A stretch of 64,000 nucleotides of DNA. Origin: Lagopus muta (Eukaryota > Chordata > Aves > Galliformes > Phasianidae). Shown here in pieces: positions 24,201-34,983 of this stretch. Made by a program: the position numbers and the translations under genes. The stretch lies in assembly GCF_023343835.1 (NCBI RefSeq), contig NC_064437.1, positions 20,083,501-20,147,500 of the forward strand. The letters are read 5' to 3'. Below the pieces are notes generated by a model. It was not told the DNA's origin. It did no database searches and saw only the letters and a program-made list of their open reading frames with translations. The stretch's first letter is position 1. Each line of letters begins with the position of its first letter.

Positions 24201-26195
24201 GGAGAATCTTGGTTTGAGGAAGAAGCATGCAGAATGCTCTGCACAATAAAAAGTTTGGAAATGCATAGGACTACTTTCTAAAGTTAATGGAAAGTTGATT
24301 ATAACTGTATCATGTAATTTGCTTTGACTTTGGTTTGTGTATCTCATAGTGTATATACTGAAATATGCAACTTGGGTTATGAATCTGTATTTAGACAATA
24401 TGTGTAAAGGGGAAGTATATTATAAAGGTGACAGAAAAGTTCTGGTGATTATTTGAAGTCATAGAAATAAGAATGAAATTAGGTTTCTTTAGAGGACTTC
24501 TGTATCTGATTGTATCGTAGAAAATCAGTATGATTCTTGATGTCAGCAAGCTGTGTTCACATTTCAATGTACCATCAAGAAGTTATAGGGAAAAGTATTA
24601 GAAGTTGTTCCATCCTGAACAGTTTATGAAGGGATAAGCCTAGGAAAGGACTTAAGCATCTGTTTAGCTCTGGAGTGAACTCAGTGGCAGGGCATGACAG
24701 TAAGAAGTGATTATCTAATTACCAACAAATCTTAACAGGAAGTTACTACTGTAAGAGAAATCTTAAAATTTGCTGTAAGACAAATCTTATTATAGAGCAA
24801 AACCTTCAAAAACAAAACAAAAAAATCCTGACCTTTCAATGAATGCTGGCCTGAATAGCTGAAGAGTGTAAGTCTTTAATGTAAAAACAGGCACAGGATT
24901 AAAAATATTTTAAGAAATTCCCATTTATATTATTTTTAGTGAATGAGAACATTTTCATATAATACTGGAATTAACTGCTTGTAGTGGATTTCCTGGTGAT
25001 TTACTGCAATGCTTTGCTGTCAGGAATAACATGACAGAGCATCATAAATTTGGTAATGAAATCTCCATAGAGATTATATCCCACAGAACTTCGTGGAAGT
25101 GATTACTGACTGAAGTGGTACACGTCACTCTTGTTTTAAGAAATTCTCAATTTATTAAATTATCCTAATTACCTTTTGTTGTTGGGATGATTCTGGAATG
25201 CTTGTTCCTTCCTGATTTGTGACTTCAATGGAATCAAAACATTTCTGATTTTCTAGAATGCTGTTAATGGTTACTGATTTACTTAGCAATGTAGGGAAGG
25301 ATGTTGTTCTTTTAATGGTGGGAATGGATTTATTATTTTCACTCATTTTTGGTACTTTCATTTCTGAAGTGACTTCATTACTGTCTTCCTGACACTTCTG
25401 AGCTTCACCTTGGCCTGCTATGAGCTCATGAGATGGAACTGATTTCTTAAACATGTATGTCTGCTCTGTGTTTTGAAAGATACATGCATCTTCATACTCA
25501 TTAATCAACAGCAAATTTTCTTGTCTGCACCCATGTTTAGCAAGAGTAGAGGTAGAGGTTTTTGAAACAAAAGTGTTTTTGTTTAGCAAATCCTGAATTT
25601 TCTCTTCAGTACTCACTGCTTTCAGCTTTTCTAAGTGGTGCTCTTCAAACTTGGCTGCCTGTTGTTCACCTGTTGAAGGGCCTTGGACGCATTCACAAGC
25701 TGTGTGCTTGTTTGTGGTTTCGTCAATGCTTTCAGTCAGGGATGTTTCTGGTATAGTCTCATGTTCAATCAACTGCCATTTGCTCGTTAACTCTCCTGTA
25801 GGGAAATGGCGCAGAAGGACATGGGACATACTGGAGTGACTTGGAGGGTCTCTGCCATCTGGTTGACCACACCAGCTGTTCTTTTTAAAGGACAGTTCAC
25901 TTCCAGATATTCCAGCTGAAATTCCACTTGTTCCTATGGTTCCTTTAGCATAGTTAAATACACCTTCAGGTTGTACATAAATCTCATAATTTGATGCATT
26001 TCTGTTACCTCCAGAAAGGGGTAAGTTCAAATCATCAGGGATGTAAGTGCAGTCATTCAATTGGTCTGACTTGCCATGGTGTTCACAGGCTATTCCCCCA
26101 TCTCCATCACAAGGTAGGTCATCTTGTTCTGCATCAGTCGTGTCTGTGATACAGTGTAACTCATTTGGAATCGAGCAGCTCATTTGGGTTTCCAT
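15128..26195 (-). CDS. AKNAD1: AKNA domain-containing protein 1, 11 coding exons
   Basis: Minus-strand gene between STXBP3 and GPSM2. Coding exons in transcript order: 26195-25173, 24191-24065, 23962-23811, 23700-23641, 23169-23036, 22702-22567, 21320-21234, 18123-17982, 17894-17784, 16860-16779, 15275-15128. They sum to 2202 nt (733 aa plus TAA) with every phase matching. The recognisable core is residues about 435-517: VEDFSKHVTKETFLLQ, then ALERNYLTAREEHRNLQLQY, GEFDPKRKVEGEIFRLGTML and EDIKE, the pattern of the AKNA family. The first 341 residues come from one large, polar, low-complexity exon. A C-terminal helical stretch ends SEDLAKARRKQL. AKNA itself is a centrosomal/AT-hook protein; the role of AKNAD1 is not established. 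Identity rests on the AKNA-like core and gene order. The least certain point is the acceptor of the 17982 exon. Confidence 0.87.
15276..16778 (-). other. AKNAD1: AKNAD1 last intron
   Basis: 1.5 kb without a supported exon. Contains a 10-bp perfect inverted repeat at 15579-15601. Open plus-strand frames such as 16151-16462 show no family similarity and no splice support. Confidence 0.6.
15579..15601. repeat. 10-bp perfect inverted repeat
   Basis: TATTAACACA and TGTGTTAATA around a 3-base loop, inside TG/AT-rich simple sequence in an AKNAD1 intron. Confidence 0.85.
16779..16860 (-). CDS. AKNAD1: AKNAD1 exon
   Basis: Acceptor gtcgtaag, donor gtaagc. Reads YSQKRIPSQKAQTNQQPPEP through NRLYE plus two bases. 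This acceptor was preferred to the nearer cgcag because only it keeps phase. Confidence 0.75.
17125..17152. repeat. 12-bp inverted repeat, one mismatch
   Basis: Arms CATTATTAGGAC and GTCCCAATAATG around a 4-base loop, in an AKNAD1 intron. Confidence 0.8.
17253..17287. repeat. 16-bp perfect palindrome plus direct repeat
   Basis: 17255-17270 is the self-complementary ACCTTCAATTGAAGGT. CTACCTTCAATT recurs at 17276-17287, 23 bases after its first copy at 17253. It lies in an AKNAD1 intron. Confidence 0.85.
17784..17894 (-). CDS. AKNAD1: AKNAD1 exon
   Basis: Acceptor ttgtttcag, donor gtaagt. Phase 1-1: FKCRCSRESQNPFKLRNYKE through RRNKNSGSS. Being symmetric, it could be skipped without a frameshift. 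Confidence 0.75.
17982..18123 (-). CDS. AKNAD1: AKNAD1 exon, acceptor ambiguous
   Basis: Ends KCESHQILHARQHRERK plus one base at donor gtatca. The acceptor at 18124 (gtattttcag) gives phase 0 and joins the exon at 21234 in frame. An internal acceptor (gggattttag) would start it at 18095 and would need an extra unseen exon. The longer form makes the whole CDS divisible by three. Confidence 0.7.
18124..21233 (-). other. AKNAD1: AKNAD1 intron
   Basis: 3.1 kb with an old CR1 piece near 18.7 kb. I searched the minus strand for an exon starting in phase 0 and ending in phase 1 and found none convincing. Confidence 0.5.
18675..18900 (-). mobile_element. Diverged CR1 fragment, minus orientation
   Basis: Order and wording of a reverse-complemented CR1 3' region: 'ggaccaacctatatcaagta', 'gcttaggacacctctgttaa', 'tatctctgaggatggagata' and 'cctcttttgcttgtatt'. 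Heavily mutated. Confidence 0.72.
21234..21320 (-). CDS. AKNAD1: AKNAD1 exon
   Basis: Acceptor ggttgcag, donor gtatga. Phase 0-0, 29 codons, KRAESAYGKEMDPLGKSCLL. Chosen because this frame is open and keeps phase with both neighbours; similarity is weak. Confidence 0.72.
22567..22702 (-). CDS. AKNAD1: AKNAD1 exon, AKNA core
   Basis: Acceptor gattttag, donor gtaact. Reads KVEGEIFRLGTMLEDIKELA through SYSLWE, phase 0 end. Confidence 0.9.
23036..23169 (-). CDS. AKNAD1: AKNAD1 exon, AKNA core
   Basis: Acceptor ttggtgaag, donor gtttga. Reads ALNQLKRYLEALERNYLTAR and ends NIGEFDPK plus two bases. Confidence 0.9.
23641..23700 (-). CDS. AKNAD1: AKNAD1 exon (60 nt)
   Basis: Acceptor tcttgaag, donor gtaaac, phase 0-0. 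Twenty codons reading VEDFSKHVTKETFLLQDDYL, the start of the AKNA-like core. Confidence 0.88.
23811..23962 (-). CDS. AKNAD1: AKNAD1 exon
   Basis: Acceptor tacatag, donor gtaaag. Reads LPCGKTASAFPTTHTVELCS and then EMMSQILKEQTDQLKIK, phase 0 end. Confidence 0.87.
24065..24191 (-). CDS. AKNAD1: AKNAD1 exon
   Basis: Acceptor tttgacag, donor gtaagt. Reads VLPQSGFPNAGFAIYSGDIG through THGLSEQ plus one base. Confidence 0.85.
24192..25172 (-). other. AKNAD1: AKNAD1 first coding intron
   Basis: About 1 kb of AT-rich intron between the first and second coding exons; no exon, repeat or RNA gene seen. Confidence 0.6.
25173..26195 (-). CDS. AKNAD1: AKNAD1 first coding exon
   Basis: 341 codons from ATG at 26195 (METQMSCSIPNELHC...) to ESSQQQK, donor gtaatt, phase 0. 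It is rich in Ser, Thr, Glu and Gln with no recognised fold. Open plus-strand frames inside it (for example at 25562-25756) are shadows. Confidence 0.88.
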
Positions 26196-26974
26196 CCACT
26201 GCTGCTCTGTGCTTCTTTACTGCCTGCTCACCCCCTCTGTGGGCTGAATGAACGGCATCGTTCCTCTGTTTTTTGGGGATAGAGCTTCAATTAGTGCATG
26301 GATTGAAATCCATCAGGGATGAGTAGGAATTACTGTATATTCAATACAGTTCCGAGTAGGACCTGCTTTCTTAGGCCGATGTGGCTGTTTCGGAGCTGTG
26401 CCGTGGATTCGGGCTGGCGGCTGGGCCGAGATGGTGTGGGTGCGGTGCTGCGGGGACAAAGAGGAAAAGGAGAGCAGACTGCAGTGCAGGTAACTGCTGG
26501 CTATTCTTTCCCCTCGAGCGCAACAGCGAAAACTCTGGTAACCGGAGCCGAGGCCGGTAACGCAACTCGCGCTCCAGCAGCTCTGTAAGAACGCGCTCGC
26601 CGCCGCGCCGCTCGCCGCCCGCCCACCGTTATTCGATTGATTTCTCATCGCCCCCCAGCCCACGCGCGGTGGATGAAGGTAGCAGAGTAAGGCGCGGCGC
26701 CGTGAGCGGCAGCAGTGCTCGATTTCGCCTACCTGCCGGCAGCGGAGGCAGGAGGACGTAACCTCACAACCGAGAGGCGCCGCCCCGTGCCTTTCCCCGG
26801 CCTCGTGCATACCCGCCGGGCTCGCCGCCCATCTGGCGGTGCCTGCGCCCGCCAGCGGCTCCCATTGGCCGCTGTGAAAGATGCGACTTTCCGCCGCGGG
26901 CGGCCTCCGCGCGTGCGCGTAGCGCCTGGTGCCGCCGTCCGCCCCGCCTCGGGGACGCGCGGGGGCGCGCGGCG

Positions 26975-26989
26975 ATTGGCGGGTTCGAA
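26975..26989 (+). promoter_or_regulatory. GPSM2: Inverted CCAAT box with adjacent GGCGGG and TTCGAA
   Basis: ATTGG (26975-26979) overlaps GGCGGG (26978-26983), followed at once by TTCGAA (26984-26989). NF-Y, E2F/CDE-like and CHR-like elements cluster in G2/M promoters; here the CDE-CHR spacing is shorter than the canonical four bases, so this is only suggestive. Confidence 0.4.
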
Positions 26990-26999
26990 GCACGGCTGC

Positions 27000-27087
27000 G
27001 CGTGGGCGGTGCCGCCCGGAACTCCCCGCCGCGGCGGTCGCTGTGGAAACTGTGCCGGCGGCGCGCGGCCCGCAACGGAGGCGCCAG
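27000..27087 (+). other. GPSM2: Probable non-coding first exon of GPSM2
   Basis: The donor CAG/gtgagg at 27087-27088 lies in the CpG island on the GPSM2 strand, and the first coding exon at 35236 lacks a CpG promoter. The start is approximate; the transcription start cannot be read from sequence. Confidence 0.5.
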
Positions 27088-28694
27088 GTGAGGCGCGCGC
27101 GGCCCCGAGGGGTTTCATGGCCGGGGGCAGGGGGAACCCGGCGCCCGTCGGCTCCCGTTGCCGGGCCCGGCGCTGCGGGGGGGGGCGCGAGCCCCGCACG
27201 TATGCGGCACCGCCGTGCCGGGGCAGAAGCGGTGCGGCCTCCGACACGTCGCGTGCCCGCAGGCGGCTGGTGAAGCGTGCAGCGAGCGCGCGTGGAGCTG
27301 CTGGAACCGCGGCTGGACGTCGAGTTGCACCGCAGCCCTGGCGCCGCCTTCCTCCGGCGGCTCGCCCGGGGGCTGCGGTTCCCGTCGGCTGCTGCGGCCC
27401 GGCTTCGCGCGGGGATAACGGGCCTCCTGGGGTCGATCTGTGCCTTCCGCGTAAATGCCGGTCTTGTTAAAGCTGGAAGCACAGCCGATGTCATCTTTGC
27501 GACGCGGTCCTTACCGAGTCTTTGTTTGTACACGCGTTGCTATGATTTAGAAGCGCTCTATCGGCTCGTGGCAGCCTTCTGCTGCGCTGCTTCAATCTGT
27601 GGTTACGTTGGCACGGCGGTTCCACGGCCCGCTGGAGGAATGGACTTTGTGCCTTCAGTTACTGCTGAGCTTACACAAAACCTGCCCGAAACTTGAGCCG
27701 GCTTCATTGGGCCAGAACGCACTGCTGTGGGGCTCCTCGTAATGCTCTTGTTTGAGAGCTGCTTGCAATTGTATATTCCCGTTGCTCTTGCTGGAGAAAT
27801 ACAGCAGAACTTGATGCTTGGAACCTAAAACCCTAATTTTTTAAAAGATATTAATGGATATCTCAGCATTTTCTTCATGTGCTGTCCCTGTCACTTGGCT
27901 CAAATTGCTGTCTCCCTCCTCTCTTCCTTTTATTCCTTTTGCCGTCTGAATTATTTAAAGACTGGCACATCTGAGTGTGCTGAATAGCAGCGTGCACGAA
28001 AACAGGAGATCTGATTCTTCTGATATACTGAAAAGGAGATCAATGCAGTTTTGGAAATGAATTCTATCTCTTTGTTGGCAAAATCTCTTCCTAATTTGCT
28101 AGGACTATTGTTGTCTATTCTTGTGTTGTTTTGCCAGCAAATGACAGCTGATTTTTCTAAGCCACTCGGGTCCCCATGTGCATTATGGAGAGCCGCTTTT
28201 ACTCCCCACAAGTTAGAAGTCGTATTAATAAATGTGTTGGTTTTTTTAAAAGTTAATGAGATCTGTCAGTATTTTCAACTGTATCTGTGCTTAATTTATT
28301 ACGTTTAATAACAAAGTTATTTGTACTTTCCACTTGCTGTCATTCCTGTTTTTGGTAGCAGCTGCACAGTCACTTTTGCTCTGCACGACTTTGTCATTCA
28401 TACTCAGATCTGTTTTTTAGTAGTCCTTATCAGTAACGTATCAGTGACTTAATTTGTTTCACAAGTACTGATCTTAGGACCTGGTGAGAGATGAAGCTGT
28501 TACGGCTGTTACCATTCCCTTGAAGGAGAGAACAGAAAGGTATCAGATGAAGGAAGAAACTCTTTGCTTTCATTTAGGCACTCAATCAGAAGTTAGCTAT
28601 GTGAATGAGTGCATCTAAAATAGGATACTGTGTTGTTAAAGATCACAGTGTTGGGAGTGTAAAATACCAGAAGAACCTGGTGGGAAAAAAGCCT

Positions 28695-28719
28695 GGTGAG
28701 AGGTGAGAGGTGAGAGGTG
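28695..28719 (+). repeat. (GGTGAGA)3 tandem repeat
   Basis: Three exact 7-base copies plus a partial fourth (GGTG), in GPSM2 intron 1. Confidence 0.9.
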
Positions 28720-30446
28720 GTCTGAGATGTGTGTGACATTGAGCAGATGGTCAGTGGCAGGTTGCCTCTTAGTGCTTGACATGTGTTCTTGTTCAGATAA
28801 TAGAACTTCTGCTATAAACCATCATTAATATGAAGGGGAAGCTTTCGTGCCGCTGAGCTATAGGGGAAAAACATGTGGTCTACCACAGGGCTCCTCCAAG
28901 TCTTTTAATTTCTTCGCTCTTTTTTCTGCCACTGTCCTGCTGTTGTGCTGCTCAGAATTCGGTTCTGCATGCAGCGCCTCGTGGGCTCTGTTACCCAGCA
29001 GCCCCTGGTTGGTGCTGGGCAGCGTGTGGGATTTGTGTGGCAATGTGTTATTGAGTTTGGGTACAGCTGTGGGCAAAAGAGGCAGAACAGAGCTGAGCAA
29101 AGTGGAGCACGTTGTTAGAGACATTTGAGATAAACACTATCCATCAGCTTAACTACAACATTTTCTGTGGAATGTTTCCCATCTGGTGCTCCTTGGCAGC
29201 CTGTAGCATTTAGTGGTGTTTGAGTGACTGCCTGGGCTGAGAGAGGCCTGATGTCCAGCACTGGCATGGTGAAGTTGTCCTGGCAAGCAAGAGTGAGATT
29301 CAGATGTGAAGTCTGGTAACTCAGAGCCAGGACACCCAGCAACTCAGTTTTTGCTGTTCTTCAAGGCAGAGAGAAGATATTACTCCAGCATTTCGCATTG
29401 AAAATCTCATTGCACGTAGAATTGGTTCCTTGTTTCCTGACTAGTTTAATTATAAGGATATTAGATCTGTTATGCTGCAGGCACTTTGTCTTCTCTTCCT
29501 TTTGTATATTGCCATGGTGGGGGCTTGCCTTACGTGACCTACTTGCAGAACTGTCCTTAGAGTTATAATGGTTACTTGTGCGCATTTGTGTTAGCTCCTT
29601 GCACGCAGGGCGGCAGGTATTTAGCTGTTTACAGATAAATATTATTTCATAAAGGGAAATTCTGTTCTGAAAGATGTTCTGGGAGAGAGGCGCTGAGAGC
29701 TCCACCTGAACATTGCTGTTTCTTACACTCAGGTGTCAGTGCAGTACGTGCAGTACATGTGCGTTGGCTGCTGCTCTGAGTTCCTTTGCCTGCTGTAAGT
29801 ATATGTACTGGTTGTTCTATTTGTTTTTGTCAGCAGTGCGTTCTCGGCCTGTAAGTTACTGTAAAGCTTGCATCATTGCAAGATGCCTTAAGCATTTCTC
29901 TTTACAAACCTGTATTACTGATGAATGCCTCATGGGGCACTTCCTCACTTACTGCAGTTAATAGTTGGCTTGGAACCACAACAGTACGCTGATGAACACA
30001 TCAGCAATGAGGAGATGTTGGTTTTTCTCACTCATGTATTGCATCGTCCTAAGTGCCTGGCATTTCTTTCTGCTGTTGATGAGTGATCCTGTTAAAAGGA
30101 ATGCATTTGTATTTCAGTGTGATTGTTGAGTGAAAATAAGGCATTGGTGTGAGTAGAGATAATACATTCTGTCCAGAAATGTGAACGTTCCTTAATTACA
30201 AGGTTTTGTTTTTTTTTTTTCCCTTTAGCTTTTGCTATCATGTGGTTTTCTCTCACTGCAAAGCGTCTATGCGTTTTTTATCCACGGCTTGGGTGCTTCA
30301 CAGGGAAGGAAAATAAAATAACACTTAAGAATGTGGATGAGCTTCCTTCTGACTCAGACTGGGAAAGTGCTTCTGGATTCAGTTATTGGTGTTTCTGTTT
30401 TTTATGACCTGGAAGAAATAACTTGGGTCATTAAGATTCTTGTTGG

Positions 30447-30494
30447 TTTTTTTTTTTTTTTTTTTTTGTTTGTTTATTTGTTTTGTTTTGTTTC
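30447..30494 (+). repeat. T21 tract with T/G-rich tail
   Basis: 21 T followed by gtttgtttatttgttttg. It may be the reverse of an old retroposed poly(A) tail, but nothing upstream or downstream identifies an element. Confidence 0.8.
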
Positions 30495-33400
30495 TTAGGA
30501 CTGATCATTGTGAGCGATATTGAAAGTAATGCTAGGCAGTGCTTACTTGTTAAAGAGATGTTTGCACAGCCCTTTAATGATAAAGAGAAAAAATGAAGTG
30601 AAAGGATACGTGGGGTTGAAAAGGCTTGCCATATTGCAGATCTTGAGCATTAAAGCTGCAAACTCGATTATGTAAACTAGGTACAGCACAAACATGAAGG
30701 GAAATTTAACTACTTCTAATCCATGAAATAGATAGAAAGTATATAGAGATAATGCTAGAGGGCGTGTAGAAGTGCTCCTCGGGTTTGCTTAGCCTTTAAC
30801 ATAAAGTTGTATGAATGAGGGTGTCTATTGTGTTAGGCCAAAAAGGGCTGTATGTGGAGGAAGAGTGAAGAGGGATTGTTGTCCATGAGAAGGCCTGGAA
30901 GAACCAAGCTTCCTCTGCCTTGGATTGGAACGCACTGCACAGCACGGTCAGTTGTGTTTAGGTAACCAAAGAATGTAAAAATTAGATCAAGCTTGTTTAG
31001 AAATAGGGCAGCAAATTAAGCGTCTCCACTGTTACCGTGTTTGTCATAATGCAGCACTGTGTTAGCAGTTACATAATCGATGTTGGACTCTGCTCTGGAG
31101 CTGTGTCCATGCTTTCATTTTCAGCTGAGGGTGCAGTGTGATCCCCACTGCGTTGTGAGCAAGCTTTGTCTCAGACACACTTGCTACCTGTTGTTTTTTG
31201 TTTGGTTGGTTTGTACTGTCTTGAGAGTTAGGAGGATCTTCTTGCTTGGATATTTTTTAAGCTTATTAAAAATAAAATTGTGCGTTAATATAATCAATTA
31301 TTATTTAGTCTTGTAAAGTAATTGTAGATTTTTATGGAATGTTTGTTATTTATTTTTCCTACCGATATTCAGTGTTTTCAGTAAAGCTGTTTTCCAGTCC
31401 TACTTTGGGCTGTCCTGGGCATCCTGGTGCTTGGTTATCGCTGCGACTTTCTCCCCCTGCAGCCATGCTGAGTTAAGTGTGTGGACAAAAGCCCTTTTTG
31501 TCCTTTACGGTAATGTAGCACTAGGAACAGGCTGGGGGCAGAAGATGAAATCATTTTATAGATCAAGGAGTCAAAGTTCTAAGCCTCCCTATTGTAATCC
31601 TGTTCTTTTGATTCATACAAGGTGGTTAGCCATGGGTCATTCAGTCCTAGCCATGAAATACCTCTTAGCATTATTTTGGTTCTCCGATGAGGAGCAGATG
31701 ATTTCCTATGCAAAAACAGTTTTGGGAACGGGGGAGGAAGCTTTGAGTGCTGCTTTCTGTTAACATGCTGTAAGTGAAATCTTAGGCTTGTGCTGAGTGG
31801 GTTGGTAGGGTTCCTGTTCTGTTGAATGGGTGTCACATGTGGCCCAAAGCTGATGCAGTACCCTTTTTCCACCCACTTGGTGACTTTCTGCAATATTCAG
31901 TGATGTGATTTAGTTTCATGTGGTCTGATGTTTGTCAGTCAGCAGATAGATCTGGGGTGGAAGAGGAAGCATCTGGATCAAGCACATTAGATGCTAGTAT
32001 TAATGTATTTACTTACAGCTTGTCTGGTGAGTATGATAGCATAGGCTGGGCCTTCCCCATGCACTGGGTAAAGACAAACTGTGCAGAATCTGCTCTATCA
32101 GGCACGCTCCTAGGTAGAGTCCCACGTAGTTACAGACCCCCACTGTCCTGCTCTGCCCTCTGGGTGCAGCCCACCTGTGTCTGGCAGGGGCTGCATTTGG
32201 TGTTACGCTGAACGCTGTGTGTGTTGGGAGCTTCTAAGCCAGTCCTTCATCTGGAGCCCTGCGGTTGATTGTGAGGGTATCTGCGCTATGTGTAAAGCCA
32301 TCTGGAGGAAAGAAGATATTCCAGAGCAGGAATTGCTCTGCATCCACTGTTGGCCATGAATAAAACCTCAAAGTCACTTTGTCAGTAAGGGGGTTTCTGT
32401 GTGGCACCAGCTGATCAGCCGCTGAACTGTCAGACGCGGTGCAGAGCAGAGCATGTCGGTAAGGTTCCGAGAGTCACCTCACTGCTTGTCCTCATTTGGC
32501 GTTTGTTCACCTGCACGTCCCCCTCGTGGCTCAGCACTTGTGCTGTGTCGTGCCAAGGTCTGGAGAAAACAGCTGCTTCCCAACATGTCACTCTGCTATG
32601 TTAAGGAATGTTCAGAGGGGAATGGTTATTACTGCACAAATGCTTTTGGCTGTCCGTTTGCTGTGCGAATGCAAGGTTAAATTTGAAGTAGAATTAATTA
32701 AATTTGGAGGGACTTATCTCAGGCTTCTGTGTTAATTTAGGTGAATTTTAAAAATATCCCTGGACATCATTAAAGACTAAAATTGTGGTTTGTGTGGTTT
32801 CAGTTGTGGTTCAGTACCTCTAGACTCACTGTTGATGTTTATATGTGGATTTACACTTTCAAGGTCTTAAGGAGTCAAGCTAACCTCTGTATTTCAGTAA
32901 CAGAACCATTGCTGTATTTTTTTTTTGTCCTCAGTCTGTCTTTTTCTTCACATGGTACACAAAGCTCTGCTTTGTTTTCAGGTAATCCACTGCAAGATTC
33001 TTTTCCTGTTTTTTCACTTATGCTGTAGCCACTCCCTGAAAGAAAATTCAGACTTAGTTCAACACTGGAAAAATTGCTGTAATCTTGAAGCAACCACTCT
33101 CTGTAGCTAATTTTTGTAAGGAAATAGTATGTGTGTGGTTGGTCTGTCTCAATTTATACTTCCACCATGTCAATTCCGAATCCCTCAGCCTTTGATGATG
33201 TCATTTGGCAGATGCTTCTGTAGGTCTGTGAAAAATAGCAGATGGGCAGAGAAGGCCTTGGTTTGTTGCCTCCTATAAGGTGAGGCAGGACAAGCTGGGC
33301 TGGGTGTGTTCCGGCAGCCAGCCCCCAGTGACTGGTCAGCCTGTGGCTGCGAGGAGGCCTGTAGCTGCTGATGAGCACAGAAATGATTTTTGATCATCAA

Positions 33401-34983
33401 TCATCTGACAGTCTCCAAAATGGAAATATGGTCAAGGGAGATGGTGAGATGAAGGAAGGAGCCAAGGATGCTGCTGGAATCTTCTGATTTGAGGAGGTAG
33501 TGTCTGCAAGAGTCGTCATGGATATCTACCACCTTCATTTTTAATTAATCGCTCTGATTAATGTGCCTTTAGTTGGACGTGGGCCATTGTGCCCGCATCA
33601 GCCACCTAAAGCCAGCCATGTGCCATGCAGTCAGCAGGAGGGGGCAGCAGGGCTTCCAGCAGCAGGGAGGTGGCACCCACCTGAGATGACATATGAGATG
33701 GACGTGGAGCCCAGTTAAATCAAGTTGTTGACATGTGATGTGAAGCATCACTCTGGGGTGATGAGTGCAGGCAGGGCCACTTACAGCCGGCTGCTTGCAG
33801 GAGTTGCCTGACTTGAGCTTTGTGCAAACCTGTGCAGAGCAAATACCTGTCATGTGGTCTTCTCAGTGTGTGGGTTGCAATGGTATTTAAAAATGTATGT
33901 ATCACGCTTTGTAATTGCTAAAGTATACCCACACCCACTTGTTGATGCCAAATAACTCTGGTGCTGAGCGTGGGAGGGCAAAGTAGTTGTTTGACTGGAA
34001 GAACACTGTGAACAGTCTCTTTGAAAGATGCTGTCAGAGAGGAGGGTGGTGAGAAGCATGAATATTCGTACCTGGTAATTGATGAAACTAATGAGAAGAC
34101 ATTGCCTTCCTTGACAATTAAGAATGTAGAGATTGGTGAGTTCTGTTGACAATTTTAAGTCTGAGTTCTGTTCTTGTGACATTTCTGCAAGCTCTTGATG
34201 AAATATGCATTTGTGAATTACACAACTGTATGTTTACTTTCAAAGGAAGGTAGTGTTAGTGCTAAGAAATAAATACATCAACTCCTCTGCTAAAAATATA
34301 CTTAAAAGTGGGTAAACTTCTAAATAGTTTCTTTCTGGTAAATTGTTTTCCCTGCCAGCCTAAACAGGTCGAACTTCTGAGCAGTGGCTGCTGCAGTCCC
34401 TTTGAAGCAGAGTTTGGTGCTCATGCAGCAACTGCGGCACTTCAGAATATGTAACCATAAAAAATAAGAAGGCAAAACAAAAATATCCTTTTCCTTTTGG
34501 GAGAGGAAGGGAAAGGGAGTAGAGCTTAAACCTCTGCTGGTTTCTGTGCTCCTGATGTTCAGAGGGGTGGTTTCCAGAATGAGGCTCTCCAGGTGGGATT
34601 GTGTCAGCCAGTTCTGGCAGCTGTTCACATGTAAAGCAGTTTGGAATCGGTTTTATGTTACACCTTTTATTCTATAGCTTTCATCCTTTATTCTTTTTGC
34701 ATGGGGCACTTCATGAGGCAAAAAAAAACCCAAAAAAACTAACAAGGATAAATTACTTGAACTTTCCAACAGAGAAGAGCATTGTTTTTTTGTAAAGCTT
34801 TCTTGCTTGCCTATGGGAATCGCTGTGTATATATGAATGTTTTGGCTCTGGCTTTACATTCTTGATTGACATTTCCTGCTTGGTCGGGGTAGTGCTATGC
34901 TTTTATATCAGCTACAAATGGTTGTGAGTTATGAACGGGATGTTATGAGACTTCAAGCCAAGCGTCTTGTGTTCCCTTTGCAG

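Larger units (their letters stand above)
26400..27450. promoter_or_regulatory. CpG island, divergent AKNAD1/GPSM2 promoter
   Basis: About 1 kb of strongly GC- and CpG-rich DNA between the minus-strand AKNAD1 and plus-strand GPSM2. Likely first-exon donors on both strands face outward: minus CTGCCGGCAG/gtaggc ending at 26733, and plus gcgccag/gtgagg ending at 27087. Between them are two inverted CCAAT boxes (ATTGG at 26864-26868 and 26975-26979) and GC boxes. There is no TATA box. Large open frames here are GC-content artefacts. Confidence 0.85.
27088..34983 (+). other. GPSM2: GPSM2 first intron (5'UTR intron)
   Basis: 7.9 kb. Contains a three-copy GGTGAGA repeat (28695-28715) and a T21 tract with a T/G-rich extension (30447-30494). 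Open frames on both strands (for example 28847-29128 and 31431-31763) have no family match. No tRNA, snRNA or CR1 was recognised. Confidence 0.55.

Noticed and set aside
26313-27533. 406-codon minus-strand open frame, with a 251-codon plus-strand frame at 26715-27470
   Set aside because: Both lie in the CpG island, where GC-rich DNA has few stop codons. They read as Arg/Ala/Pro/Gly-rich low complexity on both strands at once and match no family.
28847-29128. Open frames on both strands of GPSM2 intron 1
   Set aside because: Mirror-image open frames over the same bases, no family match, no conserved motif.
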